In this document: in pieces, positions 44,519-54,200 of the stretch
How the letters are laid out: every line of letters starts with the position of its first letter
How positions within the stretch are numbered: the first letter of the stretch is position 1
Origin: Ulvibacterium sp.
GTDB lineage: Bacteria; Bacteroidota; Bacteroidia; Flavobacteriales; Flavobacteriaceae
DNA: 64,000 bases
Assembly: GCF_028285715.1 (NCBI RefSeq)
Contig: NZ_JANQOO010000035.1
Coordinates: forward strand, 186,001-250,000
Direction: 5' to 3'
Position numbers and translations under genes: made by a program
Notes under the pieces: generated by a model
Told to the model about the DNA's origin: nothing
The model's database searches: none
Seen by the model: the letters and a program-made list of their open reading frames with translations, nothing else

Positions 44519-45709
44519 CTAATTCAAAAACTCATAGATTCCGGCGGCTCCCTGCCCGGTGCCCACGCACATGGTTACCATACCATATTTTCCTTTCATT
44601 TCCCTTTTTCGCATTTCGTCAAACAATTGGACGGAAAGCTTTGCGCCGGTGCACCCTAAAGGATGTCCCAAGGCAATGGCCCCGCCATTTACGTTGACAA
44701 GGTCTTGGTTCAAATTCAATTCGCGGATGACCGCAAGGGACTGCGATGCGAAGGCTTCGTTCAATTCAATTAATTCAATATCCTTTTGTTTCAACCCCGC
44801 CTGCTTAAGTGCTTTTGGGATAGCTTTTACAGGTCCAATACCCATAATCCGGGGTTCTACTCCAGCGGCCGCATAGTTCACCATACGGGTAATAGGTTCT
44901 AAATTCAACTCCTTTACCATTTCCTCGTTCATAATCAAAACAAAGGCCGCACCATCGCTCATTTGCGAAGAGTTTCCTGCAGTAACGCTTCCATTAGCCG
45001 CAAAGACGGGCCGTAATTTGGCCAAAGCCGCCTTGGACGTATCGGTACGCGGCCCTTCATCCTTATTTACGGTATAGGTCTTGGTCTCCTTTTTCCCGGA
45101 AGCGTTGACATAAGTATGCTCCACTTCAATGGGCACGATTTGGTCCTGAAAACGATTTTCTGCCTGGGCCTTTAGTGCCTTTTGGTGCGAATTGAAGGCA
45201 AACTCATCTTGGTCTTCCCGAGACACCTTGAATTGCTCCGCCACGGCTTCGGCGGTCAATCCCATGCCCCAGTAGTAATCTTCATTTCCTTGTTTGGCTA
45301 CGGAATAATCCGGTACGGGTTTGTATCCGCCCATGGGAATATAGCTCATGCTCTCGGCCCCTCCTGCAATGATACAATCTGCCATACCGGCTTGAATCTT
45401 TGCCGTAGCGATTCCTATGGTTTCTATTCCTGACGCACAATATCGGTTCACGGTAACTCCTGGTACATCCTCGATTTCCAGTCCCATTAAGGAAATCAAT
45501 CGAGCCACATTAAGGCCTTGTTCAGCCTCGGGCATTGCGTTGCCGACAATGACATCATCAATCCTTTTCTTATCCAATTGCGGAACTTCGTTCATCATAT
45601 GTTCAATGGTCTCCGCGGCCAATTCATCGGGTCGCTTAAAACGGAATACCCCCCGCGGCGCCTTGCCCACTGCGGTTCTATATGCTTTTACGATGTATGC
45701 TGTGTTCAT
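44519..45709 (-). CDS. fadA: acetyl-CoA C-acyltransferase (3-ketoacyl-CoA thiolase)
   Basis: A 396-residue thiolase. The acylated Cys is in NRYCASGIETIG (about residue 90), with the His in LGHPLGCTGAKL and the second catalytic Cys in TMCVGTGQGAAG. It cleaves 3-ketoacyl-CoA to acetyl-CoA and a shortened acyl-CoA. The preceding 79 bp contain a repeat of AAATCTRATAATCTR units and a 12-bp inverted repeat. Position between fadN and fadE is as in the Bacillus fadNAE operon. Confidence 0.95.
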   Translation of the reverse strand: MNTAYIVKAYRTAVGKAPRGVFRFKRPDELAAETIEHMMNEVPQLDKKRIDDVIVGNAMPEAEQGLNVARLISLMGLEIEDVPGVTVNRYCASGIETIGIATAKIQAGMADCIIAGGAESMSYIPMGGYKPVPDYSVAKQGNEDYYWGMGLTAEAVAEQFKVSREDQDEFAFNSHQKALKAQAENRFQDQIVPIEVEHTYVNASGKKETKTYTVNKDEGPRTDTSKAALAKLRPVFAANGSVTAGNSSQMSDGAAFVLIMNEEMVKELNLEPITRMVNYAAAGVEPRIMGIGPVKAIPKALKQAGLKQKDIELIELNEAFASQSLAVIRELNLNQDLVNVNGGAIALGHPLGCTGAKLSVQLFDEMRKREMKGKYGMVTMCVGTGQGAAGIYEFLN

Positions 45710-45734
45710 TTGTTTCTCGTTTTTTTAATATTTG

Positions 45735-45781
45735 GATTATTAGATTACTTGGAAATCTAATAATCTAGAAATCTGATAATC
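45735..45781. repeat. inverted and direct repeat in the fadN-fadA gap
   Basis: GATTATTAGATT (45735-45746) and AATCTAATAATC (45754-45765) form a perfect 12-bp inverted repeat with a 7-base loop. The right arm is repeated as AATCTGATAATC (45770-45781), 16 bp further on, with one change. It could be a processing or attenuation hairpin, or a remnant of a dispersed intergenic repeat; the same unit was not found elsewhere in the window. Confidence 0.7.
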
Positions 45782-45788
45782 TGTACGT

Positions 45789-48194
45789 CTAATTCCTCAA
45801 CGGTTTACCTGTCTTCAACATGTGCTGAATACGTTCCAAGGTCTTTCTTTCGGTACAGAGGGATAAAAATGCCTCTCTTTCCAAATCCAATAGGTATTGT
45901 TCGCTCACATAACTGGCTTCGGACAAATCGCCACCTGCCATGACGTAGGCCAGTTTGTTCGCTATTTTCTTATCGTGTTCGGAAATATAATGCCCGGCCT
46001 CCATGGAATCGGTTCCCACTAAAAACATGCCCAGGGCCTGTTTGCCTAAAACCTTTACGTCTTTTCTTGGGATGGGTTTGGTATACCCTTGTTCAGCCAG
46101 TAGCCTGGCATAGGCCTTTGCGGAAGCAATTTGCCTATCTTTATTGACGACCACGACATCCTTCCCTTTTTGTAAGATTCCCAAATCAAAGGCTTCGTAT
46201 GCCGAGGTGGACACTTTAGCCATTCCAATGGTCAAGAAATATTCTTGAAGTACGTTCAGTTCCACATCATTTTTCCTAAAAGTATCCGAAGCCCTGAGGG
46301 TCATCTCCTTGCTGCCACCGCCTCCGGGAATAACACCAACACCAAATTCTACCAAACCGATATAGGTTTCGGCCGCTGCAACCACCTTATCTGCATGTAG
46401 CGAGAGTTCGCACCCACCACCCAGGGTCATTCCATGTGGTGCGGAGATTGTGGGAATGCTGGAGTACCGCATGCGCATCATGGTATCTTGGAAAAGTTTT
46501 ACGGCCATATTCAGTTCATCATACTCCTGTTCTACGGCCATCATAAATATCATTCCAATGTTGGCACCTACCGAGAAATTTGCCGCTTGGTTGCCCACGA
46601 CCAGTCCCTGGAAGTCCCTTTCAGCTAAATCTATCGCCTTGTTTAACCCGGCAAGGACATCTCCGCCAATGGTGTTCATCTTGGACTGAAACTCCACATT
46701 TAGGATACCATCGCCCAAATCCTCGATAACGACACCGCTATTCTTAAAGACCTCATTGGATTTACGAATGTTGTCCAAAATGATGAAGGCATCCTGTCCT
46801 GGGATTTTTTTAATGGATTGGGAAGGAATATCAAAAGCGTGGGTGGCTCCTTCTTTAACTGTGTAGAAGGATTGCTGACCTGAAGCCAGCATCTGATGCA
46901 CCCAATCGGCCGCCTGTTGCCCTTCGGCTTTTATGAATTCCAATCCTTTTTCGATACCAATAGCGTCCCAAATTTGAAAGGGTCCATGTTCCCAACCAAA
47001 ACCGGCCTTCATAGCATCATCGATTTTATACAATTCTTCGGTAATCTCGGGAACTCGATGTGATACGTAGGCGAATAAATGTCCAAAACTCTTTCGGTAG
47101 AACTCGCCAGCCTTGTCCTTTCCATTGACTAAAATGGCAAATCGATCTATGACTTTATCTATAGTTTTGGTAAGTTCCAGTGTGGCGAACTTGGCACTCT
47201 TCTTGGACCGGTAGTCCATGGTATCCATGTCCAAGCTGAGAATCTCTCTTTTTCCGTCCTTACCTGTTATTTTTTTGTAGAACCCTTGTCCGGATTTGCT
47301 GCCCAACCATTGGTTATCTACCATGGTATCGATAAAATCGGGCAATTTAAAAAGGTCGTGTCGTTCATCGTCCGGGCAGTTCTCGTGGATACCACGGGCT
47401 ACATGCACCAAGGTATCCAAACCTACCACATCAACGGTGCGGAAAGTGGCCGATTTTGGGCGACCAATCACAGGTCCGGTCAATTTATCGATTTCTTCTA
47501 TGGTCATGCCCAATTCCTTTACCATATGGAACAGGCTCATAATGCTAAAGATACCAATACGGTTTCCTATAAAAGCCGGGGTATCCTTTGCTACCACGGC
47601 GGTTTTACCTAGAAATCTTTCACCATAGCCGTTCAGGAAATCCAATACCTCAGGTTTCGTCCTAGGTCCAGGGATAATCTCGAACAATTTCAGATAACGG
47701 GCAGGATTAAAGAAATGGGTTCCACAGAAATGCTCCTGAAAATCATCACTTCGGCCTTCGCTCATAAATTGGATAGGGATACCCGAAGTGTTGGAAGAAA
47801 TTAAAGTGCCTTTTGTGCGATGTTTTTCAAGGTTTTCAAATACCTGTTTCTTGATATCCAAACGTTCCACAACTACTTCAATTATCCAATCTACCTCCGA
47901 GACCTTGGCGATATCATCTTCCAAGTTTCCGGTAAGGATGCGTTTGGCAAACTGCTTTTGGTAAATAGGGGAGGGTTTGGACTTTAGGGCTGCGGCCAAA
48001 GAATCATTTACTAAGCGATTTCTCACTGTTTTGTCTTCTAAGGACAGTCCTTTGGCCTTTTCCTTTTCATTGAGTTCACGTGGTACAATATCCAACAACA
48101 GCACCTGAACACCTATATTGGCGAAGTGGCAGGCAATTCCACTGCCCATTATACCGGATCCGATAACCGCAACTTTATTGATGTGTTTGTTCAT
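45789..48194 (-). CDS. fadN: 3-hydroxyacyl-CoA dehydrogenase / enoyl-CoA hydratase fusion
   Basis: An 801-residue fusion. The N-terminal half is the NAD-dependent dehydrogenase (GSGIMGSGIACHFANIGV Rossmann loop, HFFNPARYLKLFEIIPG, then 3HCDH C-terminal helices with PAFIGNRIGIF). The C-terminal part, from about residue 490, is a crotonase/enoyl-CoA hydratase domain (NFSVGANIGMI, PHGMTLGGGCELSLHADKV, GLVEFGVGVIPGGGGSKE). This is the reverse order of Escherichia coli FadB and matches Bacillus FadN. It starts 12 bp after the marR stop, so it is cotranscribed. Confidence 0.94.
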   Translation of the reverse strand: MNKHINKVAVIGSGIMGSGIACHFANIGVQVLLLDIVPRELNEKEKAKGLSLEDKTVRNRLVNDSLAAALKSKPSPIYQKQFAKRILTGNLEDDIAKVSEVDWIIEVVVERLDIKKQVFENLEKHRTKGTLISSNTSGIPIQFMSEGRSDDFQEHFCGTHFFNPARYLKLFEIIPGPRTKPEVLDFLNGYGERFLGKTAVVAKDTPAFIGNRIGIFSIMSLFHMVKELGMTIEEIDKLTGPVIGRPKSATFRTVDVVGLDTLVHVARGIHENCPDDERHDLFKLPDFIDTMVDNQWLGSKSGQGFYKKITGKDGKREILSLDMDTMDYRSKKSAKFATLELTKTIDKVIDRFAILVNGKDKAGEFYRKSFGHLFAYVSHRVPEITEELYKIDDAMKAGFGWEHGPFQIWDAIGIEKGLEFIKAEGQQAADWVHQMLASGQQSFYTVKEGATHAFDIPSQSIKKIPGQDAFIILDNIRKSNEVFKNSGVVIEDLGDGILNVEFQSKMNTIGGDVLAGLNKAIDLAERDFQGLVVGNQAANFSVGANIGMIFMMAVEQEYDELNMAVKLFQDTMMRMRYSSIPTISAPHGMTLGGGCELSLHADKVVAAAETYIGLVEFGVGVIPGGGGSKEMTLRASDTFRKNDVELNVLQEYFLTIGMAKVSTSAYEAFDLGILQKGKDVVVVNKDRQIASAKAYARLLAEQGYTKPIPRKDVKVLGKQALGMFLVGTDSMEAGHYISEHDKKIANKLAYVMAGGDLSEASYVSEQYLLDLEREAFLSLCTERKTLERIQHMLKTGKPLRN

Positions 48195-48206
48195 AGGGAA
48201 TGGGCT

Positions 48207-48659
48207 CTATTTACTGGTTGATTCCTCGGAATAAATCTTTTTATCTGTTATCAATTGATTTATGGTGCCCATTACTTCAAAGTAGCACTCCAATTTCTCT
48301 TCGGAAACACTTGAGCGTATCGCCTCGTTGAACCGAAGTACGGCATTTTTGGAATCGTTTCTCTTTTCAAGGCCAAAATCCGTCAAATGTATCAAAACAC
48401 CTCTGCCATCATTGGGGTTAGGCCGCCGTTCTATTAGCCCCTTTTCTTCCATACTTTTCAAAATACGGGATAGACTTGTGGCCTCCATACCCATTTTAGG
48501 GCCTAATGCTGTAGAGGGTGTACCGGTTTTGGGATCTATGCTCAGTAAGGTAAAACCCACCGCCATGGTAGATCCAAATTTTTTGGCCTCTTCATTGTAC
48601 ATTCTTGCAACTGCCTGCCAAGTGGCTCGCAGGGCATAATCTATGGTAACTTCCTTCAT
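48207..48659 (-). CDS. MarR-family regulator of the fatty-acid operon
   Basis: A 150-residue winged-helix regulator from the ATG at 48659 (MKEVTIDYALRATW); the frame is open to 48686. MarR features: helix-turn-helix region TALGPKMGMEATSLSRILKS, wing with IERRPNPNDGRGVLIHLTD, and dimerising helices at both ends. It is the first gene of marR-fadN-fadA-fadE, 12 bp before fadN, and a near-perfect palindrome lies over its own promoter. Autorepression relieved by acyl-CoA is a reasonable model, from analogy with other fatty-acid regulators. Confidence 0.9.
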   Translation of the reverse strand: MKEVTIDYALRATWQAVARMYNEEAKKFGSTMAVGFTLLSIDPKTGTPSTALGPKMGMEATSLSRILKSMEEKGLIERRPNPNDGRGVLIHLTDFGLEKRNDSKNAVLRFNEAIRSSVSEEKLECYFEVMGTINQLITDKKIYSEESTSK

Positions 48660-48683
48660 TTGGTGGTTATTGTTTGTGGTTCT

Positions 48684-48691
48684 CAAAGATA
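48684..48691 (-). promoter_or_regulatory. -7 promoter element of the marR-fadNAE operon
   Basis: TATCTTTG on the minus strand is an exact TAnnTTTG element, 24 bp before the marR ATG at 48659, giving a leader of about 18-20 bases. The -33 position reads TATG, a weak match, and is covered by the palindrome. Confidence 0.5.
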
Positions 48692-48697
48692 CAAAAA

Positions 48698-48719
48698 TTT
48701 ACTATGCGTGCATAATAAA
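48698..48719. promoter_or_regulatory. candidate MarR operator (palindrome)
   Basis: Left half TTTACTATGC and right half GCATAATAAA around a GT centre form a 22-bp palindrome with one mismatched pair (C against A at 48702/48715). It lies between the -33 and -7 positions of the marR promoter, where a bound dimer would block RNA polymerase. MarR dimers usually bind palindromes of this length. Confidence 0.6.
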
Positions 48720-48894
48720 AATGGAAAATATTTCCTCTTTTCAGAAGATTGCCGAGCTATTACTCAAAAGACAAAAAGCTTTTTGGAAAAACAAGAGAAT
48801 CTGTGAGGGTAATTGGTCAAAGAAATGAAATGGGCATCCAATTAAGTCGATTTATTAGAAACTGAAGGAGCCTTTTTGGATATCCCAATTTCCA

Positions 48895-50667
48895 CTAATC
48901 ATTGCCATAAATATCCTTGTACAAGTCCAGATACTTTTCCTTGATGATTTTTCTTCGGAGCTTCATAGTTGGGGTAAGGTGACCACTGTCAATGCCCCAA
49001 ACATCTGGGGTTAGTCGGAACTGTTTTACCTTCTCCCATTTGGCAAACTTCTCATTGGCCAGATTGACCTCCTCCTCGTAGCGGGCCAGTACCTTTTCGT
49101 TCAGTACGATATCCGAATTTTCCGGAATGGTAATTTGATGCCTTCCGGCCCACTCGTGCAAAAATTCAAAATCGGGCTGTATAAGGGCAGCCGGCATTTT
49201 CTCTCCCTCACCAACCACCATAACCTGTTCAATAAATCGGGATTGTTTTAACCTATTTTCCAACAATTGGGGAGCAACATACTTACCGCCAGAGGTCTTG
49301 AACATCTCTTTTTTGCGATCCGTAATCTTTAGAAAACCATCGGAATCGATTTCCCCAATATCCCCGGTATGAAAATAGCCATCTTTCAGTACTTCAGCGG
49401 TTAGTTCCGGGTTTTTATAATATCCTATCATCACTTGGGGACCTTTTATGCAGATTTCCCCATCATCAGCTATTTTTACCTCCGTACGATATAATAACTT
49501 CCCGACCGTTCCGATTCTAAATCCGCCATCACGCATATCGTTTACGGAAATTACAGGTGAGGTTTCCGTAAGCCCGTAACCTTCCATAACCCCAAATTCG
49601 GCTGCGTTAAATATCCGTGCCAACCTGGGCTGCAAAGCAGCGCTTCCCGAAGCAATCAGACTGAGATTGCCACCTAGACCTGCTTTCCATTTGCTGAATA
49701 TCAATTTACGCGCCAGAGCTAATTTCTGCTCATACCACCATCCATTTTGGCCATACGGTTCGTATTTTAGGCCTACATCCACAGCCCAAAAGAATAGTTT
49801 TTTCTTGACACCGGTCAATTCGGCTCCTTTGGCGATTATTTTATCGTACACCTTTTCTAATAGTCTAGGTACGGCAGTCATCACGTGTGGCTCCACCTCC
49901 TTAATAAATTCACTGATTTGATCAATTGGGGCAAAATAAACCGTCACCCCGGCATATTGGTACAGATACATAAGCATCCGTTCGTAAATGTGACATACCG
50001 GTAGAAAACTAAGCGATTTTGCATTACCATAATCCAAGGGCAGCCGCTTGAAGCTTTCCAAAGCATTACTAACCACATTTTGGTGCGATAGCATCACACC
50101 TTTGGCCGTTCCCGTTGTCCCCGACGTATATATCAAGGTTGCCAAATCTTCTGGTTTTACCGCCTCCATACGTTTTAGTACCTCTTCCTGATTGGACTCG
50201 TCCTTCCCCAATTCCAAGACCTCCTTCCAGTTCTTACAATCCGATAGCTCATCAAACGAATACACCTCTTTAAGGCTTGGTATTTCATCTTTAACAGCCT
50301 TTACTTTTTGGTACACCTCGTCACAGGAAACAAAACAATACGAAGATTCGGAATGATTGAGCACATAGGCATAATCTTCCTCGGAAATTGTAGGATAGAT
50401 GGGTACATTCTGTGCACCTAATTGTAGAATGCCTGTATCCATAATGTTCCACTCCGTACGATTGGACATGGAGATTAAGGCAATCTTGTCATTCGACTCA
50501 ACCCCCATACGTAACAGACCCCGACTAATGGCATTGGCCTTATCGATATATTCCTTAGTAGATGTGGCTACCCACTTATCGTCATATTTTGTGACCAGGC
50601 ATTTTTCCATATTATATTTTTCCAATTGGTAATATGGAAAATCGAATAGTCTAGTAATGTTTTGCAT
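48895..50667 (-). CDS. long-chain fatty-acid--CoA ligase (AMP-forming)
   Basis: A 590-residue ANL-superfamily enzyme from the ATG at 50667 (MQNITRLFDFPYYQLEKY); the frame continues to a TTG at 50682. Motifs: YTSGTTGTAKGVMLSHQ (P-loop, about residues 179-195), YGLTETSPVIS and the hinge/lysine region DRKKEMFKTSGGKYVAP. It activates fatty acids to acyl-CoA, feeding the fadNAE enzymes. It lies upstream of marR on the same strand, separated by 208 bp containing the operator, so it is likely a separate transcript. Confidence 0.93.
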   Translation of the reverse strand: MQNITRLFDFPYYQLEKYNMEKCLVTKYDDKWVATSTKEYIDKANAISRGLLRMGVESNDKIALISMSNRTEWNIMDTGILQLGAQNVPIYPTISEEDYAYVLNHSESSYCFVSCDEVYQKVKAVKDEIPSLKEVYSFDELSDCKNWKEVLELGKDESNQEEVLKRMEAVKPEDLATLIYTSGTTGTAKGVMLSHQNVVSNALESFKRLPLDYGNAKSLSFLPVCHIYERMLMYLYQYAGVTVYFAPIDQISEFIKEVEPHVMTAVPRLLEKVYDKIIAKGAELTGVKKKLFFWAVDVGLKYEPYGQNGWWYEQKLALARKLIFSKWKAGLGGNLSLIASGSAALQPRLARIFNAAEFGVMEGYGLTETSPVISVNDMRDGGFRIGTVGKLLYRTEVKIADDGEICIKGPQVMIGYYKNPELTAEVLKDGYFHTGDIGEIDSDGFLKITDRKKEMFKTSGGKYVAPQLLENRLKQSRFIEQVMVVGEGEKMPAALIQPDFEFLHEWAGRHQITIPENSDIVLNEKVLARYEEEVNLANEKFAKWEKVKQFRLTPDVWGIDSGHLTPTMKLRRKIIKEKYLDLYKDIYGND

Positions 50668-50814
50668 AGTTAGTTTCTCCAAGGTTACTGCAAAATAACG
50701 AAAGTAGACGGGATATTAAAATTCGGTGCTTTGTGCAAAATATTTCAAAAGCATCCTTCTTGAATTCGCGAACTTGTGCTTAAACTTTGGAGACCGGAAC
50801 TAATTTATTGGTAT

Positions 50815-51270
50815 CTACAACAAGTGAAGTTTCATTCCCTCATGACTATTGATAAAACCCAACCTCTTATAAAAATTAAAGGCTTCAGGTCTTTTTTTAT
50901 CTGTTGTCAATTGTATCAGATGTGCGCCTTTTTCTTTTGCACGCTCTATGGCCCATTCAAATAAGTGTTGTCCAATACCTTGACCACGATACTTTTCATG
51001 CACGCGTACCGCTTCAATTTGTGCGCGAATGCCACCTTGATACGTTAGGTAGGGGATGAAACTTAATTGCAGGGTCCCGATAATTGTATCATAATCATTC
51101 ACGATAACCACCAACTCTTGGTTGGGGTCGGAGTTTATCCTGTCAAACGCATCATCATACGTTTTAGGCAACGGATCCTGAAAATCCTCACGTAACTTAC
51201 CCAGTTTGTCGTTGGCGAGCAAGGATACTATATCCAAGAGGTCCTTTTTGACGGCAAGACGAATATTCAT
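50815..51270 (-). CDS. GNAT-family N-acetyltransferase
   Basis: A 151-residue protein with a complete GNAT core: acetyl-CoA-binding loop VRVHEKYRGQGIGQHLFEWA at about residues 88-107, and the C-terminal NFYKRLGFINSHEGMKLHL. The acceptor substrate cannot be predicted. It begins 7 bp after the purL stop and is probably cotranscribed, although a functional link to purine synthesis is not apparent. Confidence 0.88.
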   Translation of the reverse strand: MNIRLAVKKDLLDIVSLLANDKLGKLREDFQDPLPKTYDDAFDRINSDPNQELVVIVNDYDTIIGTLQLSFIPYLTYQGGIRAQIEAVRVHEKYRGQGIGQHLFEWAIERAKEKGAHLIQLTTDKKRPEAFNFYKRLGFINSHEGMKLHLL

Positions 51271-51277
51271 ACCGTAG

Positions 51278-54200
51278 TCACTGTCCGTTTTTTTCTACCC
51301 ATTTCCTGGCATTTACAAACGCCTGTAACCATGGGGAAACCGCATCTTCCCTTTCCTTGGGATAATTTGCCCAATTCCAGGGAAAGATAGAACGTTCCAT
51401 GTGGGGCATGGTAACCAAATGTCGGCCTGTCTTGTCGCACAACATAGCCGTGTTGTAATCGCTTCCATTAGGATTTCCAGGATATTCTGAATACCCGTAT
51501 TTGGCAACGATGTCATAGTTCTCCTCAGCAAGTGGCAAGCTAAATTTACCTTCACCGTGGGAAATCCATACACCCAGAGTGGAACCTTTCATATTGGATA
51601 ACATTACCGAGTTGTTCTCCATAATTTGTACTGACGTAAAATTGCTCTCATGTTTATGAGAGTCGTTATAGGTCATTCTTCCATGTTGTTTCCCATGTTC
51701 GGGATTGATCAAATCCAATTCCATGAATAACTGGCAGCCGTTGCAAATGCCTACGGAGAGGGTATCGGGACGGGCAAAGAAAGCCTTTAAGGCGGTGTTG
51801 GCCTTTTCGTTGTATTTAAAGGCACCGGCCCAGCCTTTTGCACTACCCAACACATCCGAATTGGAGAAGCCCCCTACGGCTCCAATAAACTGTATATCCT
51901 CAAGGGTTTCCCTGCCACTGATTAAATCGGTCATATGCACGTCCTTTACATCAAACCCGGCCAAGAACATGGCATTGGCCATTTCCCGTTCGGAATTGCT
52001 TCCTTTTTCCCTGAGGATAGCCGCTTTAGGTCTGCCGTGAGCAGCAGCATGCTCTGGCAGAATTCCTGTAAATTGGTTCGGAAATTGATAGTGCAAAGGC
52101 TGCTTTTTGTAATTTCCATAGCGCGCTTTTGCCAGTCCGCTGGCCGTTTGTTTGTCATCCAATAAATAGGATGTTTTAAACCAAGTGTCCCTTAGGGAAA
52201 TCACGTTCAATCCCATTTGTACATCTCCATTTTTAATGGAGAGCGTGCTTTCGGAAACTACCTTTCCGATTTTACGGAATGTAATCCCTGTATTTTTTAA
52301 TTGTTGTTCTACAGCTAGATAATTCTTTGAGTCCAATTGAAAAACGATACCTGCGTTTTCTGAAAAAAGAAGTTTTATAGTATCGTTCTCGTTTAGGTCG
52401 CTGAGGTCTAACTTAGCTCCTAAATCCACGTCCGCAAAGCACAACTCCAAGAGTGTGGTTATTAGCCCTCCTGAGGAAACATCGTGACCTGCAAGGATTT
52501 GACCCTCCTTGATCAAAGTTTGAATTGAATTGAAAACCAGTTTAAAATAGGAGGCATCCTTAATGGTCGGGGCATGGGTTCCAATCACATTTCGTATTTG
52601 TCCGAAAGAGGAACCGCCCAACTTATAATCATCTCCCGAAAGATTGATATAGTATAAAGGACCGCCATCTTTTTGTAAAACGGGCTCCACTACTTTGGAG
52701 ATGGCACTGCAATGTCCCGCTGCGGATACGATTACCGTTCCCGGTGCAATTACCTCCCCGTCAGGGTATTTTTGTTTCATGGAAAGGGAATCCTTTCCTG
52801 TGGGCACATTGATACCCAATGCAATGGCAAAATCCGATAAGGTTTGGACGGCTTCATATAATCTGGCGTCCTCACCCTCATTGCGACAAGGCCACATCCA
52901 ATTGGCAGAAAGGGAAACCGAATTTAGTCCGTCCTTTAAGGGTGCCCAAATGATATTGCTCAGAGCTTCGGCAATACTGTTCTTACTTCCTGCCCCAGGG
53001 TCTATCAATCCGGAAATAGGGGAGTGGCCTACACTGGTAGCTATGCCTTCGGTTCCCTTAAAATCCAATGCCATTACCCCACAATTGTTCAAAGGTAACT
53101 GAAGTGGGCCGGCACATTGTTGTTTAGCGACCCTGCCCCCCACACAGCGATCTACCTTGTTGGTCAACCAGTCCTTACAGGCAACGGCCTCCAGTTGCAA
53201 TACCTGTTCCAAATAGTCGTGAAAGTTCTCCAAAGTATATATGGAATCTGTGTATTCTCTCTTAAGGGCAGTATCTTCCATTATGGTCTTTGGTGAACTT
53301 CCAAAAAGGGCACTCAAATCCATGTCCATGGGTTTTTCGCCTTTGATGCTAGATTCAAAAGTAAATCTATGGTCGCCCGTAACATCGCCAACTTGGTACA
53401 TGGGGGACCGCTCCCGTTCAGCGATACGTTGCAACAAATCAATGTCCTTTTGCCCGATGACCAATCCCATACGCTCCTGGGATTCGTTACCTATGATTTC
53501 CTTGGATGACAGGGTAGGATCGCCAATAGGCAATTTATCCATGTCAATTATGCCGCCGGTATCCTCTACAAGCTCGGAAAGGCAATTCAAATGTCCGCCT
53601 GCACCGTGGTCGTGAATGGAAACAATAGGGTTTTGATCGCTTTCCACCATACCTCTAATAGCATTAGAGGCCCTTTTTTGCATTTCAGGATTTGAACGTT
53701 GTACTGCATTAAGCTCTATGGCCGAACTGAACTCCCCGGTATCTGCGCTGGAAACGGCTGCACCTCCCATACCGATACGGTAATTATCCCCACCGAGAAT
53801 AACAATTTTGTCGCCTCTTTTCGGCGTTTCCTTAAGGGCTTGATCTGCTTTTCCGTACCCGATACCTCCGGCAAGCATAATTACCTTGTCAAAACCGAGT
53901 CCTCTTGTGTCTTCCTGATGTTCAAAAGTCAGGACCGATCCAGAAATCAGGGGTTGCCCAAATTTGTTACCAAAATCCGAAGCGCCGTTTGAGGCTTTTA
54001 TCAAAATGTCGATAGGTGTTTGGTAGAGCCATTTTCGGGCCGGAAAAGCTTTTTCCCAAGGCCGATTTTGTTCCAATCTGGAATAAGCCGTCATATATAC
54101 CGCTGTCCCGGCCAAAGGCAGAGAGCCCTTTCCGCCGGCCAATCGATCCCGTATTTCCCCTCCCGATCCCGTGGCAGCGCCATTAAAGGGTTCCACGGTA

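Noticed and set aside
48721-48828. 35-codon plus-strand frame just right of the marR promoter (MENISSFQKIAELLLKR)
   Set aside because: No ribosome-binding site, and its start lies against the palindrome; no domain or conservation evidence.
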